Shown: positions 17,668-26,859, numbered from the stretch's first letter. The stretch is 43,399 nt of DNA from Candidatus Methanomethylicus oleisabuli (GCA_001717025.1 MAGU01000027.1:1-43399), one strand, 5' to 3'. Notes: generated by a model not told the origin, from the sequence alone. Numbers and translations: made by a program.

Positions 17668-19311
17668 TCATCTCTGGAGGCTGACAGCCTTGCCGCTGGC
17701 GCCCCTCTTGAGCCGCCCAAAGTCTCTCCCGCTGAGAAGCTGCCTGTAGCTGAATACTGGACCATCGACACATGTGCGGTATCCGTCAAGGGAGCAGCTC
17801 CCGCATATCCCAATGCCGCACTTCGAGTGTCGCTCAACTATGCAGAATATTTTACACGGGTCGGTTACCCTAGACTCGATATCGGAAACTCTCACAAGCA
17901 TGGCCTCAGGTCCACAGTTAAGGAATTCTGCGCCGCCGTGCCCCCTCAGGTCCATGATGTCGGTCACGAGGCACTTACTGCCCACTGAGCCGTCCTCCGT
18001 AGCGGTCCGGACGTCTGCCATGCTACACATCTCATGTAGGAGCGGTAGTTCGGTCTCGGAGCGCCCTCCTATGTAAGCGCAGAGAACGCCCTTACTGAAG
18101 CGCTTAAGAGAAAAGAATATTGGCGCCACGCCAGTCCCGCCCGCGACCAGTATGCAACGTGAAGTTGGCGAGTAAGAGTTTCCGTATGGACCCCTCACCA
18201 TCACCTCAGAGCCCCCCTCCAGACTGCATAATGCGGAGCTGACCGGCCCGACAGCCTTGACCAGCAACATCGCGGGCGAGTCTAATGCCAGCGAGAATGG
18301 CTTCTCGCCCACGCCAGGAAGCCAGACGTTTACAAACTGCCCAGGCATTGAACGGATATTGCCGTCGAGGACGATCACACGCCCCTTCTCTGTCCCCCAT
18401 GCTTCCTTGACCCTCATGCGCCGGTGTGTGATGGGAGGGGAGGGTCTTGGCGGTCCGCCTGAGACGAGGGAATCGAAGAAACGCCTCAGCTCCACCGTGG
18501 GAACCCCCCATAGAGCGGTCCCGACACCGAAGAGGACGGCTCCGGCACGCCTGAATGACTCAACGTCTCCGCGTGAGGAGATACCACCCATGCCGATTAT
18601 CGGGCAGTGCACGCTGGACCTTACCTCAGCGACGCACTTCAGGGCGATGTCCTTTATAGCGCCACCTGAAAGCCCACCGAGGGCATTTGTCAGCAGCGCG
18701 TTCCCTGATGCGTCTGCAAACGCTAATGGACCCACGGTATTGACGGCTGTTATCCCATCCGCCCCCGCTTCGACCGCCTTCTTTGCAATCAAGCCGGCAA
18801 GCCCAACGGACGGCACGATCTTTGCGAATATGGGCATCCCTGTTGCGGCCCTCACCGCCCTGACGACCGATTCGACGAGGTCGGGTTTGGTTCCTATCGT
18901 CGCACCGTAGCCTGCAGCATGGGGGCATGAGAGGTTGAGTTCGATCCAGTCTGCATGCGGCGCGATCCTCGAGGCGACCTCTGCGAACTCCTCCTCTGTC
19001 CCGCCGAAGATCGATGCCATCACAACCTTGCCTTTCTTGCGTGCTGCGCCGAGCACCCCGAGCGAGGACATCTCCTCTGCGAACGACTCCACCCCCGGGT
19101 TTGAGAGCCCAACGGCGTTTATCAGAGAGCCCCCGATGCCGGCGAGAATGGGCTCCTTGTATCCTTCGCGCTCGAATCTGCCGATGCTCTTGGTCGTGAT
19201 GACGCCGATCGATTCAGTCGACTCTGCTATACGTAGAATCTCGTCTGGGGTGGATGCAACGATGCCGGAAGGAATTACGAACTCGCCGTCAGGGAGGTCA
19301 AACCTCGTAGA
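17668..19311 (-). CDS. pyrD: dihydroorotate dehydrogenase fused to PyrK-type FAD/[2Fe-2S] electron transfer subunit
   Basis: N-half DHOD (IELNLSCPH, AVNTVGPLAF, GGLSGGAIKDIALKCV, IIGMGGISS); C-half PyrK (PLLHE..., CIVERHSKCGIGICGSCSLDGYRTCVDGPVFSYRQL). DHOD homology continues upstream of the ORF-track start (19092) to ~19311 with no ATG/GTG/TTG in frame after the TAG at 19314. Confidence 0.85.
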   Translation of the reverse strand, partial: STRFDLPDGEFVIPSGIVASTPDEILRIAESTESIGVITTKSIGRFEREGYKEPILAGIGGSLINAVGLSNPGVESFAEEMSSLGVLGAARKKGKVVMASIFGGTEEEFAEVASRIAPHADWIELNLSCPHAAGYGATIGTKPDLVESVVRAVRAATGMPIFAKIVPSVGLAGLIAKKAVEAGADGITAVNTVGPLAFADASGNALLTNALGGLSGGAIKDIALKCVAEVRSSVHCPIIGMGGISSRGDVESFRRAGAVLFGVGTALWGVPTVELRRFFDSLVSGGPPRPSPPITHRRMRVKEAWGTEKGRVIVLDGNIRSMPGQFVNVWLPGVGEKPFSLALDSPAMLLVKAVGPVSSALCSLEGGSEVMVRGPYGNSYSPTSRCILVAGGTGVAPIFFSLKRFSKGVLCAYIGGRSETELPLLHEMCSMADVRTATEDGSVGSKCLVTDIMDLRGHGGAEFLNCGPEAMLVRVSDIESRVTDPCKIFCIVERHSKCGIGICGSCSLDGYRTCVDGPVFSYRQLLSGRDFGRLKRGASGKAVSLQR

Positions 19312-20596
19312 CTACACTCCTCCCTTTAGCCTTGCTGAATGACCCATCAACATAAGCAACCTCACCTAGCACCAGAGTGTGCCTCGGCCAGCCGACTATC
19401 GCCATACCCTCGTATGGGGTCCATCCGCATTTATAATGTAACCTCTCTGCCCTGACCTTCCGCTCCTCCCTCGGGTCGATGATAGCTATGTCAGCGTCGA
19501 ATCCAGCAGCAAGCTCCCCCTTTCCGTATATGCCGAAGATTCTAGCAGCGTTCCTACTCGTCAGGGCCGCAAGCCGCTGCAGCGGCCAGCCCCACTTCAG
19601 AAAGGCATTGAACATGAGTGGCAGTGCGGTCTCAACGCCAGGGACCCCCGACGGCGATGCCTCAACGCCCATCCTCTTTGAAGCGGCGGTGTGCGGGGCG
19701 TGGTCTGATCCAATGCAGTCCACCTTCCCGCCTGCAAGCGCCGCCCAGAGGGAGGCACGGTCCTGCTCAGACCTCAGGGGCGGGTTGACCTTGGCGAATG
19801 AGCCCATGGTCTTCATCAGACCATCGTTGAGGAAGAGGTGGTGTGGCGTCGCCTCCCTGTAGAAGGGTGAGGCTAGGTCGGCCTCCTCGCCAGACGTGAT
19901 GTGGCAGATGTATACCCTTCCTGGGGCGCCCCAAGCAAGGAGCTTCCTTATGGCGCTCAGCGCGGCCTCCTTCGGGCGCCTCGAGAGGTGGTCTCCGCTA
20001 CCAGCGCATCCCCTTATGATATCCTCGTCTTCAGCGTGAACGGATACCAGTCTGGTGATCCCCAGCAACTCCTTCAGTGTGAGGTCGTCGTCTATAAGCA
20101 GGTCCCCAGTCGAACTGCCCATGAACACCTTGAGTGACGCCGCCAGCCGCTCCTCCCTCGATGGGGGATATCCAAGCCCTGCCCCAAAGATCTCGTTGGC
20201 ATTTTCCCTCGTGGCGCCAAGGTGCAGACCGTAGTTGACGCATGGACCGGATGAAGTCTGTGCGTTTATCAGCTCGATCTTCTCGGAGAGGCGCAACACG
20301 GATGTTGCCGGCGGCTTGGTATTTGGCATGTCCAGCACGGTCGTGACGCCCCCAGCCAGCGCGGCCATTGAGCCGGACAGCCAGTCCTCTCCTTCCATTC
20401 CAGGTTGCCTGAAGTGGACATGGGGGTCTATCATCCCCGGCATTACGACCATGCCGTCGGCATCTATGAACGACTCGGCGTTAGGCTCGGTTGCAGTCAC
20501 TGCGGCAATCTTGCCACCCTTCACCAAGATGTTGCCCCTGCGCGCCCCCTCGGAGAGCAACAGGGTGCCGTTCTTTATCAGCAACGACAAGCGCAT
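19298..20596 (-). CDS. pyrC: dihydroorotase
   Basis: MPGMIDPHVHFRQPGMEGEDW, VHAEDE, HITSGEEADL, IGSDHAPH; ATG at 20596 overlaps the pyrI stop; ORF-track start is too far upstream. Confidence 0.95.
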   Translation of the reverse strand: MRLSLLIKNGTLLLSEGARRGNILVKGGKIAAVTATEPNAESFIDADGMVVMPGMIDPHVHFRQPGMEGEDWLSGSMAALAGGVTTVLDMPNTKPPATSVLRLSEKIELINAQTSSGPCVNYGLHLGATRENANEIFGAGLGYPPSREERLAASLKVFMGSSTGDLLIDDDLTLKELLGITRLVSVHAEDEDIIRGCAGSGDHLSRRPKEAALSAIRKLLAWGAPGRVYICHITSGEEADLASPFYREATPHHLFLNDGLMKTMGSFAKVNPPLRSEQDRASLWAALAGGKVDCIGSDHAPHTAASKRMGVEASPSGVPGVETALPLMFNAFLKWGWPLQRLAALTSRNAARIFGIYGKGELAAGFDADIAIIDPREERKVRAERLHYKCGWTPYEGMAIVGWPRHTLVLGEVAYVDGSFSKAKGRSVVYEV

Positions 20597-21078
20597 CAGT
20601 CCTTCAGCTTCAGCTCTTCGCCTTTGGTCTCGTAGCCGCAGTAGGAGCACACCATTACTAGCGGTGACTTGCTGGCGATTAAGAACCTCGTCGGTACATT
20701 CTCCTTGTTGGTGATGCAATTAGTATTGGCGCAGAGAGCGACCTTCTCTACGCAGTCTGGGACCGCGACTTGCCGCTTATCGGTTATCACGGAGTCGCGT
20801 ACGATGTTCACGGTGGCGTTCGGAGCCAGAAGCGCGATCTTGTTCAACTCCGGCTCGCCAAGGAACTTGCCCTCGACCTTTATCAAGTCCTTCCTGCCGA
20901 ATTTCGTGCTCTTCAGGTTCTGCCCAATGATCACGACCGAGTCGCCCATTATCCCCAGCATCTGGGCTATCTTTACAGCCGTACCAGGAGGCAGGTGGTC
21001 AACGACCGTCCCGTTCTCAATCGGGCTGACGATGAGCTTCTTCTTCGACGCACTATCGATCAGCCCCGTCATTTGCAT
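20596..21078 (-). CDS. pyrI: aspartate carbamoyltransferase regulatory subunit
   Basis: IENGTVVDHLPPGTAVKIAQMLGI, CANTNCITN...CSYCGYE zinc site. Confidence 0.95.
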   Translation of the reverse strand: MQMTGLIDSASKKKLIVSPIENGTVVDHLPPGTAVKIAQMLGIMGDSVVIIGQNLKSTKFGRKDLIKVEGKFLGEPELNKIALLAPNATVNIVRDSVITDKRQVAVPDCVEKVALCANTNCITNKENVPTRFLIASKSPLVMVCSYCGYETKGEELKLKD

Positions 21079-22016
21079 ACCCCCATCACGAGCGCCAGCA
21101 GCGCTGCCCTGATAGGCACGCCGTTGCCAGCCTGCTGGAAGTAGTAGGCTCTCGGGTCGTCATCGGCATCCAGTGAGATCTCATCGACCCTAGGCAGGGG
21201 GTGCATAAGCCGCATCGTGGGCTTGGCGATGCTGAGCGTGGATTTGCTTATCCGGTAGAGCCCTTTGACCTTGTTGTACTCGTTCTCGTCAGGGAACCGC
21301 TCTTTCTGTATCCTGGTCATGTAGACTACATCCGCCTCAGCTACAGCATCCTCGATCCTAGAGTACTCCGAGTGCCGTATTCCGCGCCTGTCTAGGAATG
21401 AGGTTATGTGCGGCGGGATCTGCAGCATATCCGGCGCAACGAATGAAAGCTTGGTGCCGTACATCGAGAGCGCATAGGAGAGGGAGTGGACCGTCCGACC
21501 GTACTTCAGGTCTCCGATCAGCGCTACGTTCAGGGACTCGAGCCTGCCCTGCGTCATAAGCATGCTATATAGATCGAGCATGGTCTGAGTCGGGTGCTCG
21601 TTCTTGCCGTCCCCGCCGCTTATTATCGGCACCTTGGGCATCCCCCGGCGCGTGCGCATCGTCGTGATCTCTGCAGCCCACCTTGCCGAGCCATCGAACG
21701 GGTGTCGCAGAACTATTAGGTCAACATAATTTGCAACGGTCTCGATGGTATCTTTTAGGGTCTCCCCCTTCATCACAGAGGTCCCCTCTGTACCAGCGAA
21801 CCAGACCGTGTCGGCGCCGAGAGCCTGGGCGGCGGTATCGAAGCTCATACGGGTCCTCGTGCTAGGCTCATAAAAGAGGAGCCCAACTCGCCGTCCCTTC
21901 AGGAGAGCCTGGTCGTAGCCGTTCTTCGAGAATTGGGTAGCTATTGAAAAGATCGTTTCCAGATCTTGCTTCGAGAAGTCCTTTATCGAGACTATGTCCC
22001 TATTAACAAAATTCAT
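21069..22016 (-). CDS. pyrB: aspartate carbamoyltransferase catalytic subunit
   Basis: FYEPSTRTRMSFDTAAQALGADTVWF, EHPTQTMLDLYS, ALIGDLKYGRTVHSL, LMHPLPRVDEI. Confidence 0.97.
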   Translation of the reverse strand: MNFVNRDIVSIKDFSKQDLETIFSIATQFSKNGYDQALLKGRRVGLLFYEPSTRTRMSFDTAAQALGADTVWFAGTEGTSVMKGETLKDTIETVANYVDLIVLRHPFDGSARWAAEITTMRTRRGMPKVPIISGGDGKNEHPTQTMLDLYSMLMTQGRLESLNVALIGDLKYGRTVHSLSYALSMYGTKLSFVAPDMLQIPPHITSFLDRRGIRHSEYSRIEDAVAEADVVYMTRIQKERFPDENEYNKVKGLYRISKSTLSIAKPTMRLMHPLPRVDEISLDADDDPRAYYFQQAGNGVPIRAALLALVMGVCK

Positions 22017-22194
22017 TTAGAGCGTCCCCTCTGATGGGGGGATGAACGATACGGGGTGACTTGCCAAGAACTGCGCCCATCAGCCCGTGTAATAATAACC
22101 CATCATCAAGTTGATAAAAAAGGTATATTTAAGGATTGTCGGTCGCAGAGGTGACGGTTGATGGCGCTGCACACATGGCCGCCGGAGAGTCTGG

Positions 22195-25100
22195 CTAGCG
22201 CTGGGATATTGCCTTGAAGAGGGGCAGCAGGATGATCCTGCGGTCTGTAATCGACTCGAGGGACTTCACCATGGCTTCTGCGAGCTCAAGGTTGGTAATC
22301 ACCGGGACCCGGAACTCAATTGCCTTCCTCCTGATGGCATATCCATCCTCCAACTTCTGGCGCGGCCTGTCTCCATTTATCTGCGGAATGTTGAAGACCA
22401 TGCTAATCTTACGCTCGGCAAGGTAGTCGAGTATATTCGGCCTTACGTTTTCGCTGACCTTCCGGAGGGTCTCGCACGCAAGACCGCTTGCAACTATGGC
22501 TCGTGCGGTCTTTTCAGTGGCGTAGAGCCTCATCCCCAATTGTGAGAGCTTGGCAGCAAGAGGGATTATCTTAGGCTTGTCCTTACCGATCGATAGCAGA
22601 ACCGAGTCGCCAGGGGCTGGCGGCACGAGCCCTGTGGCCATCATCGATGCGATCAGAGCCTCCTCGAAGGTGTCTCCAAAGCAGGCCGACTCGCCCGTCG
22701 ACTCCATCTCAACGCCGCCCACGGGGTCTGCCCCTTCAAGCGGCAAGAACGAGAACTGGGGGGACTTGACGCCGTACTTCTTTGGCATGCCCTCGCCGGC
22801 CTTGATCTTCCCACCCATCATAGCGGTCTCCGCCAGTGCCATCAGGTTGGCGCCTATAGATTTTGAGACGAAGGGCATGCTCCGGCTCGCGCGCAGGTTG
22901 CACTCAATGACGAATATCTTTCGGTCCTTCACCATGAACTGTATGTTGAACGGTCCCTTGATCTTCAGGGTGGATGCGATCCTCCTTGTGCTCTCCCTCA
23001 GCTGCTCCTTGGTGTGCTCATCGAGGCTGATGGACGGGAAGCACATTGTCGCATCGCCAGAGTGCCTTCCAGCATTCTCGATGTGCTCAAGTATCCCGCC
23101 GATGAACACATTTCTGCCATCGCATACGCCGTCCACGTCAACCTCCTTCGCGTTGGTCATAAACTTGGACATCACGACCGACCTGTCGCCAGAGGCGTTG
23201 TATGCAAGAGCCATACACTGGTTCAGGTGCACATCATCAAATGCCACGTTCATGGCGCTGCCCGACAGGACGTAGGATGGCCTCACAAGAACAGGGTAGC
23301 CAACAGCTCGAGCGAACTGCTTCGCCTCCTCGGTGCTCCCGACGCAGCGCCACTTGGGCTGCTCTATACCCAACGAGTCAAGTATGGCGCTGAACTTCGA
23401 CCGGTCCTCGGCGCGGTCTATGTCCTCTACAGAGGTGCCCAGTATCCTGAGCCCGCCGCGCTCCAAGCTCGCAGCGATGTTATTTGGGGTCTGTCCCCCT
23501 ACGGAGACAACCGCCCCAATCGGATGCTCCTTGTCGGCTATGTCGAGGACCCGCTCGGTGGTGATCTCCTCGAAGTAGAGCTTCCCGAAGACATCGAAGT
23601 CTGTAGAGACGGTCTCTGGATTGCAGTTGATCATGATGACCTCGCCTAGGTCTGACCTCAGCGCGAGCCCCATGTTGACGCAGCACCAGTCGAACTCGAC
23701 GCTCGATCCGATGCGGTAGCACCCTGAGCCGAGGACTATCGCCTTCCTCTTAGGCTCAAAGTCGATATCGTCGGTAGAACCGCAGTACGTCATGTAAAGG
23801 TAGTTGGTTATTGCTGGCCATTCCGCCGCCAGCGTGTCTATCTGCTTCACGACAGGGGTAATGCCCATCGATTTCCTGAGCGCTCTCACGCCATCCTCGG
23901 TCATCCGCGTGAGGCTGGCGATCTTCCGGTCCGAGAAGCCCATCCGCTTTGCCCTGAGGAGCCCCTCCCTGTCAAGCGCGCCTTGGCTGATCTCCTCTTG
24001 GCAATGGATTATACCCTGAATCTTATACAGGAACCAACGGTCAATCGCTGTAAGCGAGTATATCTCGTCGATGCTGATCCCGACCTCGATCGCCTTGACG
24101 ATGTGGAATAGCCTCATGTCTGTAGGGTTCCTCAGCGCCTCCCTAAGGGCGACGGGATCTGACACGAGCCCTTGGGTGTCGGTGAGTTCCCTCTTTATGT
24201 CCAGCATTCTCACCGCCTTCTGGAGAGCCTCCTCGAAGGTCCTTCCGATGGACATCACCTCCCCAACGGACTTCATCTGAGTCCCTATCCGCCTAGATGC
24301 CCTCCTGAACTTCTGGAGGTCCCAGCGCGGTATCTTCACGACGACATAGTCCAGTGCCGGTTCGTAACAGGCGGAGGTAGTTCCAGTGACCTTATTGACG
24401 AGGTCTGGGAGGGAGTACCCAAGAGCCAGCTTTGCCGCGATGTAAGCGATGGGGTACCCCGTTGCCTTCGATGCCAATGCGGAGCTCCTCGATAGGCGGG
24501 AGTTGACCTCGATGATAACAAAGTCGTCGCTATTCGGATCCATCGCGAACTGGATGTTGCATTCGCCGATTATCCCTAGGGCCCGGATCGCCTTGAAGGC
24601 GGTCATGCGGAGCAAGTGGTAGTCGCGACTGGTGAGCGTCTGGGATGGCGCAACGACTATGCTATCTCCGGTGTGGATCCCAAGCGGGTCAACATTCTCA
24701 ACGTTGCAGACGATTGTGCAGTTGTCGCTCGAGTCCCTCATCACCTCATACTCGATCTCCTTCCAGCCTCCAAGATATGACTCGACCAGCACCTGGTGGA
24801 TCCTGCTCTGGGCGAGTCCGCGCGCTACGACTGCGGCAAGCTCGGGCTCGTTCCTGGCAACGCCAGAGCCTGTGCCGCCAAGGGCGTATGCGACTCTGAT
24901 CATGACTGGAAAGCCGATGGACTTGGCAACCTCCATCGCCTCCTCGACGCTGTTCGCCTTCCGGCTCTTTGGTATGGGCAGGCCATGCTTCTCCATGAGG
25001 TTTCTGAACATCTCCCTGTTGTCGCAGGCCTCTATGGAGTATATGCCCGTGCCGAGGATCTTCACGCCATACCTGTCCAAGATGCCGCGCTCGTGGAGCT

Positions 25101-25398
25101 CTATTCCGGCGTTCAGGGCGGTCTGCCCGCCGAAACCTAGGAGTATGCCATCCGGGCGCTCCTTCGCAATGACGCCTTCGATGAAGTCTGCGGTCACTGG
25201 TATGAAGTAGACCTTGTCAACGAACTTCTCATCGCTCTGGATTGTTGCGATGTTCGAGTTGACTAGAACGGTCTCTATCCCCTCCTCTCGGAGGGCCTTG
25301 ATTGCCTGGGCGCCCGAGTAATCGAACTCCCCTGCCTCGCCTATCTTTATGGCGCCGCTACCAAGGACAAGGACCTTGTGTGGCAACGGAGGGGTCAT
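22195..25398 (-). CDS. carB: carbamoyl-phosphate synthase large subunit
   Basis: 1067 aa; KVLVLGSGAIKIGEAGEFDYSGAQAIKALREEG, duplicated ATP-grasp halves, IVLGSGCYRIGSSVEFDWCCV. Confidence 0.97.
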   Translation of the reverse strand: MTPPLPHKVLVLGSGAIKIGEAGEFDYSGAQAIKALREEGIETVLVNSNIATIQSDEKFVDKVYFIPVTADFIEGVIAKERPDGILLGFGGQTALNAGIELHERGILDRYGVKILGTGIYSIEACDNREMFRNLMEKHGLPIPKSRKANSVEEAMEVAKSIGFPVMIRVAYALGGTGSGVARNEPELAAVVARGLAQSRIHQVLVESYLGGWKEIEYEVMRDSSDNCTIVCNVENVDPLGIHTGDSIVVAPSQTLTSRDYHLLRMTAFKAIRALGIIGECNIQFAMDPNSDDFVIIEVNSRLSRSSALASKATGYPIAYIAAKLALGYSLPDLVNKVTGTTSACYEPALDYVVVKIPRWDLQKFRRASRRIGTQMKSVGEVMSIGRTFEEALQKAVRMLDIKRELTDTQGLVSDPVALREALRNPTDMRLFHIVKAIEVGISIDEIYSLTAIDRWFLYKIQGIIHCQEEISQGALDREGLLRAKRMGFSDRKIASLTRMTEDGVRALRKSMGITPVVKQIDTLAAEWPAITNYLYMTYCGSTDDIDFEPKRKAIVLGSGCYRIGSSVEFDWCCVNMGLALRSDLGEVIMINCNPETVSTDFDVFGKLYFEEITTERVLDIADKEHPIGAVVSVGGQTPNNIAASLERGGLRILGTSVEDIDRAEDRSKFSAILDSLGIEQPKWRCVGSTEEAKQFARAVGYPVLVRPSYVLSGSAMNVAFDDVHLNQCMALAYNASGDRSVVMSKFMTNAKEVDVDGVCDGRNVFIGGILEHIENAGRHSGDATMCFPSISLDEHTKEQLRESTRRIASTLKIKGPFNIQFMVKDRKIFVIECNLRASRSMPFVSKSIGANLMALAETAMMGGKIKAGEGMPKKYGVKSPQFSFLPLEGADPVGGVEMESTGESACFGDTFEEALIASMMATGLVPPAPGDSVLLSIGKDKPKIIPLAAKLSQLGMRLYATEKTARAIVASGLACETLRKVSENVRPNILDYLAERKISMVFNIPQINGDRPRQKLEDGYAIRRKAIEFRVPVITNLELAEAMVKSLESITDRRIILLPLFKAISQR

Positions 25399-26534
25399 TG
25401 CGAGAACCCCCTGACGAACTCGTCGAATAGGTACCCTGTCTCGCCTGGCCCCGGCCTCGCCTCTGGATGGAACTGGACCCCGAAGACAGGCTTGCTCGAG
25501 TGAGTTATGCCCTCGACTGTGCCATCGTTGGCGTTCTTAAATGAGATTGAAAAGCAGGTGCCTTCGAGGCTCTCGCCCTTTATTGCATAGCCATGGTTTT
25601 GGCTTGTGATGTAGCACCTGCCCGTCTTTGCATCGACGCAAGGCTGGTTCTGACCCCGGTGCCCATATGGCAGCTTGTAAGTATCCGCGCCTGCCGCGAG
25701 GGCTAAGATCTGGTTCCCGAGGCATATCCCCATGATCGGGAGACCCATCTCGAGCAACCCTTTCGTCGTCGCGATGGTGGGGGCGCACTCCTTCGGATCT
25801 CCCGGTCCGTTCGATATTACCACGCCATCAGGCCTGTAGGAGAGCACCTCGTCTAGACCGGCGTCGTAGGGCAGCCGAACGGCCCTTATAGACCTCTCTA
25901 GGACCCCGCGCAGTATGCCGTACTTTGTTCCGCAATCGATCATCACGACGGTCTTCTTGCCAGAGGCGTTGTAGACCGCCGGCGCTCTAATGGTAACGTT
26001 CTTGACGTGGCTGGTGCTTTCACGCGGTGAGCCGCCGGCCACACCCGTAGGCGGCGGGGGCGGAGCGCCCCGCCCTACTGTGAGGGTGCCGAGCATGGTT
26101 CCCTTGGTCCTGAGGCGCTTCGTGAGCGCGCGTGTATCGATCCCGCTTATGACGGGTATGCCCTGCTCCTTCAGCCATGATTCCAGATCGGTGGCGCACG
26201 TCCAGTGGCTCGGGTGGGGCTGGAGCTCATACACGGCATAGCCTGAGACCTGGACCCTCTCGGACTCGAAGTGGACAGGCAGCCCATATGAATCCCTGAC
26301 GGTCATGGACGGGACGCCATAGCACCCGATCAGAGGGTAAGTCTGAACGAGGATCTGACCATTGTAAGAAGGGTCTGTGAGGGACTCGGGGTATCCAACC
26401 ATACCGGTGTTAAACACGACCTCGCACGTGACCTCGGCTTGGGCGCCGTGCCCTTCGCCTTCGAAAGTCGTGCCGTCTTCGAGCACTAGATAAGCCTTAA
26501 TTTTTTTCCACCAATGCAAAACTGCAGGGATCAT
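25395..26534 (-). CDS. carA: carbamoyl-phosphate synthase small subunit (glutaminase)
   Basis: KAYLVLEDGTTFEGEGHG, SGIDTRALTKRLR, MGICLGNQILALAAGA, GVQFHPEARPGP. Start uncertain: family homology begins at about residue 12. Confidence 0.95.
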   Translation of the reverse strand: MIPAVLHWWKKIKAYLVLEDGTTFEGEGHGAQAEVTCEVVFNTGMVGYPESLTDPSYNGQILVQTYPLIGCYGVPSMTVRDSYGLPVHFESERVQVSGYAVYELQPHPSHWTCATDLESWLKEQGIPVISGIDTRALTKRLRTKGTMLGTLTVGRGAPPPPPTGVAGGSPRESTSHVKNVTIRAPAVYNASGKKTVVMIDCGTKYGILRGVLERSIRAVRLPYDAGLDEVLSYRPDGVVISNGPGDPKECAPTIATTKGLLEMGLPIMGICLGNQILALAAGADTYKLPYGHRGQNQPCVDAKTGRCYITSQNHGYAIKGESLEGTCFSISFKNANDGTVEGITHSSKPVFGVQFHPEARPGPGETGYLFDEFVRGFSQ

Positions 26535-26743
26535 ATTTATTCGTTTTTATCATAAAAATTTAATTCTTCTATGTGAAAAATAAAACAGCCGTTATCATCC
26601 ATGGTAAAAAAAGCGTCTATTTTGACAGTTCATCAGGCAACCATAATGAGTCTTTAAGGAGTCTTTGTCTCATTTCAGAGAGTCGGTTTTTATGCGTAGG
26701 AGGCTAAGATTACTTTTTCTAGCGCCCAATTATGCACGGTATA

Positions 26744-26772
26744 ATTCAATATATTTATCAAAAATATTGAAT
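26744..26772. repeat. perfect 9-bp inverted repeat ATTCAATAT-(11 nt)-ATATTGAAT
   Basis: Direct reading; located downstream of the minus-strand nuoM stop, upstream of carA. Confidence 0.7.
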
Positions 26773-26859
26773 CTTAAAATAAAGTGCCTAAATTTAAAGG
26801 AAAATTGATATATAAATTTGCGCATCTCCGCCATATATAGCATGACAGCCGCTCGCTGC

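Noticed and set aside
19312-19317. Pyrrolysine read-through of GTG-TAG to start pyrD
   Set aside because: Only one supporting site, no pyl genes in the window, and the SD is too close to the GTG; a non-canonical start or sequence error is simpler.
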